DNA from: Nitrosospira sp. Nsp2
GTDB lineage: Bacteria > Pseudomonadota > Gammaproteobacteria > Burkholderiales > Nitrosomonadaceae
Assembly: GCF_003050965.1 (NCBI RefSeq)
Contig: NZ_QAOU01000011.1
Location: forward strand, 28,374-92,373
Direction: 5' to 3'
DNA: 64,000 bases
The stretch's first letter is position 1. Each line of letters starts with the position of its first letter. Under the pieces are notes generated by a model, which saw nothing but the letters and a program-made list of their open reading frames with translations, had not been told where the DNA came from and did no database searches. Both the position numbers and the translations under genes were made by a program. Below, piece after piece: positions 61,101 through 64,000 of the stretch.

Positions 61101-62303
61101 ATGTTCACTGAGCGTGTTTTATCGGGAATGCGTCCCACGGGCGGCCTTCATTTGGGGCACTATCACGGCGTGCTGAAGAACTGGGTGGAGCTACAGCACC
61201 AGTTTGAGTGCCTATTCTTCGTCGCGGACTGGCACGCTCTCACCACGCACTACGATACGCCGGACGTCATCGAGCGCCACGTCTGGGATATGGTGATTGA
61301 CTGGCTGGCTGCAGGCGTGGATCCAGCACAAGCGACATTATTTGTTCAATCCCGGGTGCCGGCACATGCCGAGTTGCACCTGCTGCTCTCCATGGTTACC
61401 CCCCTGGGATGGCTGGAACGCGTGCCTTCCTATAAGGACCAACAGGAAAAGCTGTTTGAGAAAGAGTTGAATACGTACGGCTTTCTGGGTTACCCCCTGC
61501 TGCAAAGCGCGGATATTCTCATTTATCGCTCCACCCGTGTGCCAGTGGGCGAAGACCAGACGCCGCATATCGAGTTTACCCGCGAAATCGCGCGGCGCTT
61601 CAACCATATTTACGGCAAGGAAGTCGGATTCCGCGAAAAAGCGGAAGCGGCGATAAAAAAACTTGGTTCAAAAAAATCTAAACTTTACCGCGACTTGCGG
61701 AATCGGTACCAGGAGCACGGCGACGATGAGGCGCTCGCTGCAGCAAAAGCGCTGCTTGAAGAACAACAGAATTTGAGCTTGGGCGATCAGGAGCGTTTAT
61801 TTGGATACCTGGAGGGCGGCGGAAAGATGATTCTCTCCGAGCCCGAGGTTATGCTGACTCAGGCACCGAAAATGCCGGGTCTGGATGGACAGAAGATGTC
61901 GAAATCTTACAATAACACGATCACCCTGCGCGAGGAACCGGCAAGTGTGATAAAGAAGATACGCACCATGCCGACCGACCCGGCGCGCGTCCGCCGCAGC
62001 GATCCCGGGGACCCGGCAAAATGCCCATTGTGGCAGTTCCATCTGGTTTACTCGGACGATGACACCCGGGCGTGGGTGCAACAGGGATGCACTACCGCGG
62101 GAATCGGTTGTCTGGAGTGCAAACAGCCGGTTATTGACGCGATATTGGCAGAGCAGCAACCCATGCACGAGCGGGCGCGTATGTATGAGGAAGACCCCAC
62201 ACTGGTACGTAATATCATCGCCGACGGTTGCGAGAGAGCCGATAAATTGGCGCAGGAGACCATGCGGGACGTAAGAGAGGCAATGGGACTGGACTACTCT
62301 TAG
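61101..62303 (+). CDS. trpS: tryptophan-tRNA ligase
   Basis: Class Ic aminoacyl-tRNA synthetase of 400 residues, from ATG 61101 (MFTERVLSGMRPTG) with AAGGGG just before. The HIGH-like motif reads GLHLGHYHG and the KMSKS loop reads GQKMSKSYNN. A long insertion between them (about 55 residues, EKAEAAIKKLGSKKSKLYRDLRNRYQEHGDDEAL, given as a region) is seen in some betaproteobacterial TrpS enzymes. The gene lies before scpA. Confidence 0.95.
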   Translation: MFTERVLSGMRPTGGLHLGHYHGVLKNWVELQHQFECLFFVADWHALTTHYDTPDVIERHVWDMVIDWLAAGVDPAQATLFVQSRVPAHAELHLLLSMVTPLGWLERVPSYKDQQEKLFEKELNTYGFLGYPLLQSADILIYRSTRVPVGEDQTPHIEFTREIARRFNHIYGKEVGFREKAEAAIKKLGSKKSKLYRDLRNRYQEHGDDEALAAAKALLEEQQNLSLGDQERLFGYLEGGGKMILSEPEVMLTQAPKMPGLDGQKMSKSYNNTITLREEPASVIKKIRTMPTDPARVRRSDPGDPAKCPLWQFHLVYSDDDTRAWVQQGCTTAGIGCLECKQPVIDAILAEQQPMHERARMYEEDPTLVRNIIADGCERADKLAQETMRDVREAMGLDYS

Positions 62304-62362
62304 CACGCTGGTAGATATGCCCTTTTCCTTGCTGAGCACGTTGAGCGTTTCCTTAGCTTCAC

Positions 62363-63178
62363 ATGACGATGGATAGTGGGTTTTCGCAATCCGCTGCTTC
62401 CGCGGTGGCTAAAATTCATGGGGAGCCCCTAACGGAATTACCGGCGGATTTGTATATTCCGCCCGACGCTCTGGAAGTGTTCCTCGAGACGTTCCAGGGC
62501 CCTCTCGATTTACTGCTGTATCTTATTCGCAAGCATAACCTCGACGTGCTGGACATCCCCATGGCGGAGCTCAGCCGCCAATACATGGCCTATATTGGAA
62601 TGATGCGCGCAAACAAATTGGAATTGGCGGCAGAATACCTTCTCATGGCGGCGGTATTGATTGACATCAAATCACGCATGCTGTTGCCGGTGGCCGTTGT
62701 CCGAGATGAGGAAGAGAGCGACCCTCGCGCTGAATTGGTACGGCGCCTGCTGGAATACGAGCAAATGAAAGCCGCTGCTCAGCGACTCGATGAACTGCCA
62801 CAAGCGGATCGGGACTTCCTGCTGACGAGGGTCTGGATCGAGCCGGCGATGGCCGACCGCCTCCCGGAAGTCAGCATGGAGGACCTGCGCGATGCGTGGC
62901 TTATGCTGATGGCTCGCTGCCAGGCAAATCGTCGCCACCAGATCACCCGGGCGGAGCTGTCGGTGCGAGAACACATGAGTCGCATCTTAAGCCAATTGCA
63001 GGGGCGCGCCTTTATCGAGTTTCACGATTTATTCAGTGCCGCGGCAGGAGCCCCGGAACTTGTCGTAACGTTTCTGGCACTACTTGAGCTTGTCAAAGAG
63101 CATCAGGTTGAGGTGAGCCAACCTCGTGCTTTTGGGATTATCTATGTCAGGCCGGTTAGTACCCTCTCCGTCATCTAG
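62363..63178 (+). CDS. scpA: segregation and condensation protein A
   Basis: A 271-residue kleisin subunit of SMC-ScpAB. The N-terminal motif [37 protein letters not shown] and the middle [19 protein letters not shown] region are typical. The C-terminal winged helix that binds the SMC head follows ([20 protein letters not shown]). Smc itself is at 15.8-19.4 kb in this window, far away. It is followed by scpB with a 35-base overlap. Confidence 0.95.
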   Translation: MTMDSGFSQSAASAVAKIHGEPLTELPADLYIPPDALEVFLETFQGPLDLLLYLIRKHNLDVLDIPMAELSRQYMAYIGMMRANKLELAAEYLLMAAVLIDIKSRMLLPVAVVRDEEESDPRAELVRRLLEYEQMKAAAQRLDELPQADRDFLLTRVWIEPAMADRLPEVSMEDLRDAWLMLMARCQANRRHQITRAELSVREHMSRILSQLQGRAFIEFHDLFSAAAGAPELVVTFLALLELVKEHQVEVSQPRAFGIIYVRPVSTLSVI

Positions 63179-63788
63179 TTCCATAGGCGTGGTCAGCCCC
63201 GGCAATCCTGCGGAAATCAAGCGGATCCTGGAAGTGGCGTTGCTCACGGCCCAGGAACCATTGCCCCTCTCCGATCTCAGAAAGATTTTCGACGAAGAGC
63301 TGAGCGCTGAAGTGCTGCGCAGGCTACTGGAGGAATTGCGTCGGGACTGGGAAGGGAAAGGGGTAGAGCTGGTAAATGTTGCCAGCGGCTGGCGCTTTCA
63401 GGCTAAACCGGAGATGCAAAAGTTTCTCGATCGCATCAACCCGCAAAGACCGCCGCGCTACTCGCGCGCCGTGCTTGAGACGCTTGCGATCATCGCCTAT
63501 CGGCAACCCGTGACACGTGGCGACATTGAGGAAATTCGCGGAGTTTCCGTGTCGGGGACCATACTTAAGGCGTTGGAGTCGCGTGGCTGGATAGCGGCAA
63601 TCGGTCATCGCGATGTTCCAGGCAGGCCAGCCCTTTACGGTACAACGGCAAACTTTCTCAACGACCTGAACCTGCGCTCGCTAGCCGAACTGCCACCGTT
63701 GGATGAGCTGGGCTCGGTCATTGAGCAGAAAGGAACGATGGGATTGTTACCGATTCCTGACACCCCGGCAGACGACGCGCCCGAGTAA
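63144..63788 (+). CDS. scpB: segregation and condensation protein B
   Basis: A 214-residue winged-helix dimer partner of ScpA, from ATG 63144 ([12 protein letters not shown]). It has the family stretch [21 protein letters not shown] and the conserved [33 protein letters not shown]. It overlaps scpA by 35 bases, so the true start may be a few codons later. A 7-bp inverted repeat (63805-63811 with 63833-63839) lies 17 bases after the stop. Confidence 0.93.
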   Translation: MSGRLVPSPSSSSIGVVSPGNPAEIKRILEVALLTAQEPLPLSDLRKIFDEELSAEVLRRLLEELRRDWEGKGVELVNVASGWRFQAKPEMQKFLDRINPQRPPRYSRAVLETLAIIAYRQPVTRGDIEEIRGVSVSGTILKALESRGWIAAIGHRDVPGRPALYGTTANFLNDLNLRSLAELPPLDELGSVIEQKGTMGLLPIPDTPADDAPE

Positions 63789-63903
63789 TCCCTGGGTTTC
63801 ATCTTGTGGGCATTTTAACTCACCACAAACCGGCCCACAGCGTCGTCCGCGAAGGCAGCACCGCCGTCGGCACTACTCGCTAGCCTTTATTCTTACGTCG
63901 CAG

Positions 63904-64000
63904 TCAATGCACATGGTCGCCTGGTGGGGGGAGTATTTCCTTTTCGCGATTGAGTTGTGCGACCTGCTGCATGAGGGACTGGGGATTGCTCCAGCCGGGG
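63904..64000 (-). CDS. C-terminal end of an unidentified minus-strand gene (cut by window edge)
   Basis: The last 31 codons of a minus-strand frame ending in a TGA at 63904-63906, with peptide PGWSNPQSLMQQVAQLNREK followed by EILPPPGDHVH. I do not recognise the protein. The codon pattern looks coding but the support is limited to this edge fragment. It is convergent with scpB. Confidence 0.45.
   Translation of the reverse strand, partial: PGWSNPQSLMQQVAQLNREKEILPPPGDHVH

Overview
This 64 kb window is a densely coded chromosomal segment of a betaproteobacterium, most likely of the Nitrosomonadaceae and Nitrosospira-like. That placement is an inference from the gene order (rpsB-tsf-pyrH-frr-uppS-cdsA-dxr-rseP; smc-zipA-ligA; PHP phosphatase-yciO-M50 protease-trpS-scpA-scpB), the protein character and a PEP-CTERM surface protein. 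Almost all of it is housekeeping core. I see no tRNA, rRNA operon, CRISPR array, prophage or intact insertion sequence. Many genes begin downstream of the longest possible start, and I chose starts from ribosome-binding sites and family alignment.

Layout. 1-6.8 kb, minus strand: the translation, nucleotide and isoprenoid/envelope cluster rpsB to rseP, driven by a near-consensus promoter at 6744-6773, with a hairpin between rpsB and tsf. 6.85-9.4 kb, plus strand: a YqjD/YqjE-type stress-membrane operon preceded by a 38-nt-period tandem repeat, then a 25-residue membrane protein, an EF-hand protein and aroK. 9.6-19.4 kb, minus strand: def, a methylthiopurine phosphorylase, hpt, galU, ligA, zipA and smc. 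19.5-26 kb: queF, an MltD-type lytic transglycosylase, a PEP-CTERM protein, a pirin, an EmrE-like SMR exporter and a DUF1207 protein, with two gene-poor stretches. 26.4-37 kb: recJ and mfd (DNA repair), a GGDEF protein, an SH3 lipoprotein, purT and serB.

37.2-50.4 kb is the accessory core of the window. It holds a TonB receptor with a secreted BNR-repeat protein, a dicarboxylate-type symporter, two polysaccharide genes (WecA/WbpL-like and WbpM/CapD-like), an MsbA-like ABC exporter, and a TonB receptor under a cobalamin riboswitch (hence BtuB-like). The exporter is the most unusual gene here. It has intact length and an ordinary membrane domain, but its nucleotide-binding domain has lost the Walker A glycines, the Q-loop Gln and the switch His, and its signature is altered, while the Walker B Asp-Glu remains.

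50.5-51.4 kb: a ZapB-like gene, zapA and 6S RNA with an 18-bp perfect terminator. 51.5-64 kb: a zinc-ribbon protein, two Tat-exported proteins (amidohydrolase and CapA-like), a pyrimidine-dimer glycosylase, an EVE protein, TauE, CysG, then the PHP-to-ScpB group. The window cuts rseP at the left edge and an unidentified minus-strand gene at the right edge.
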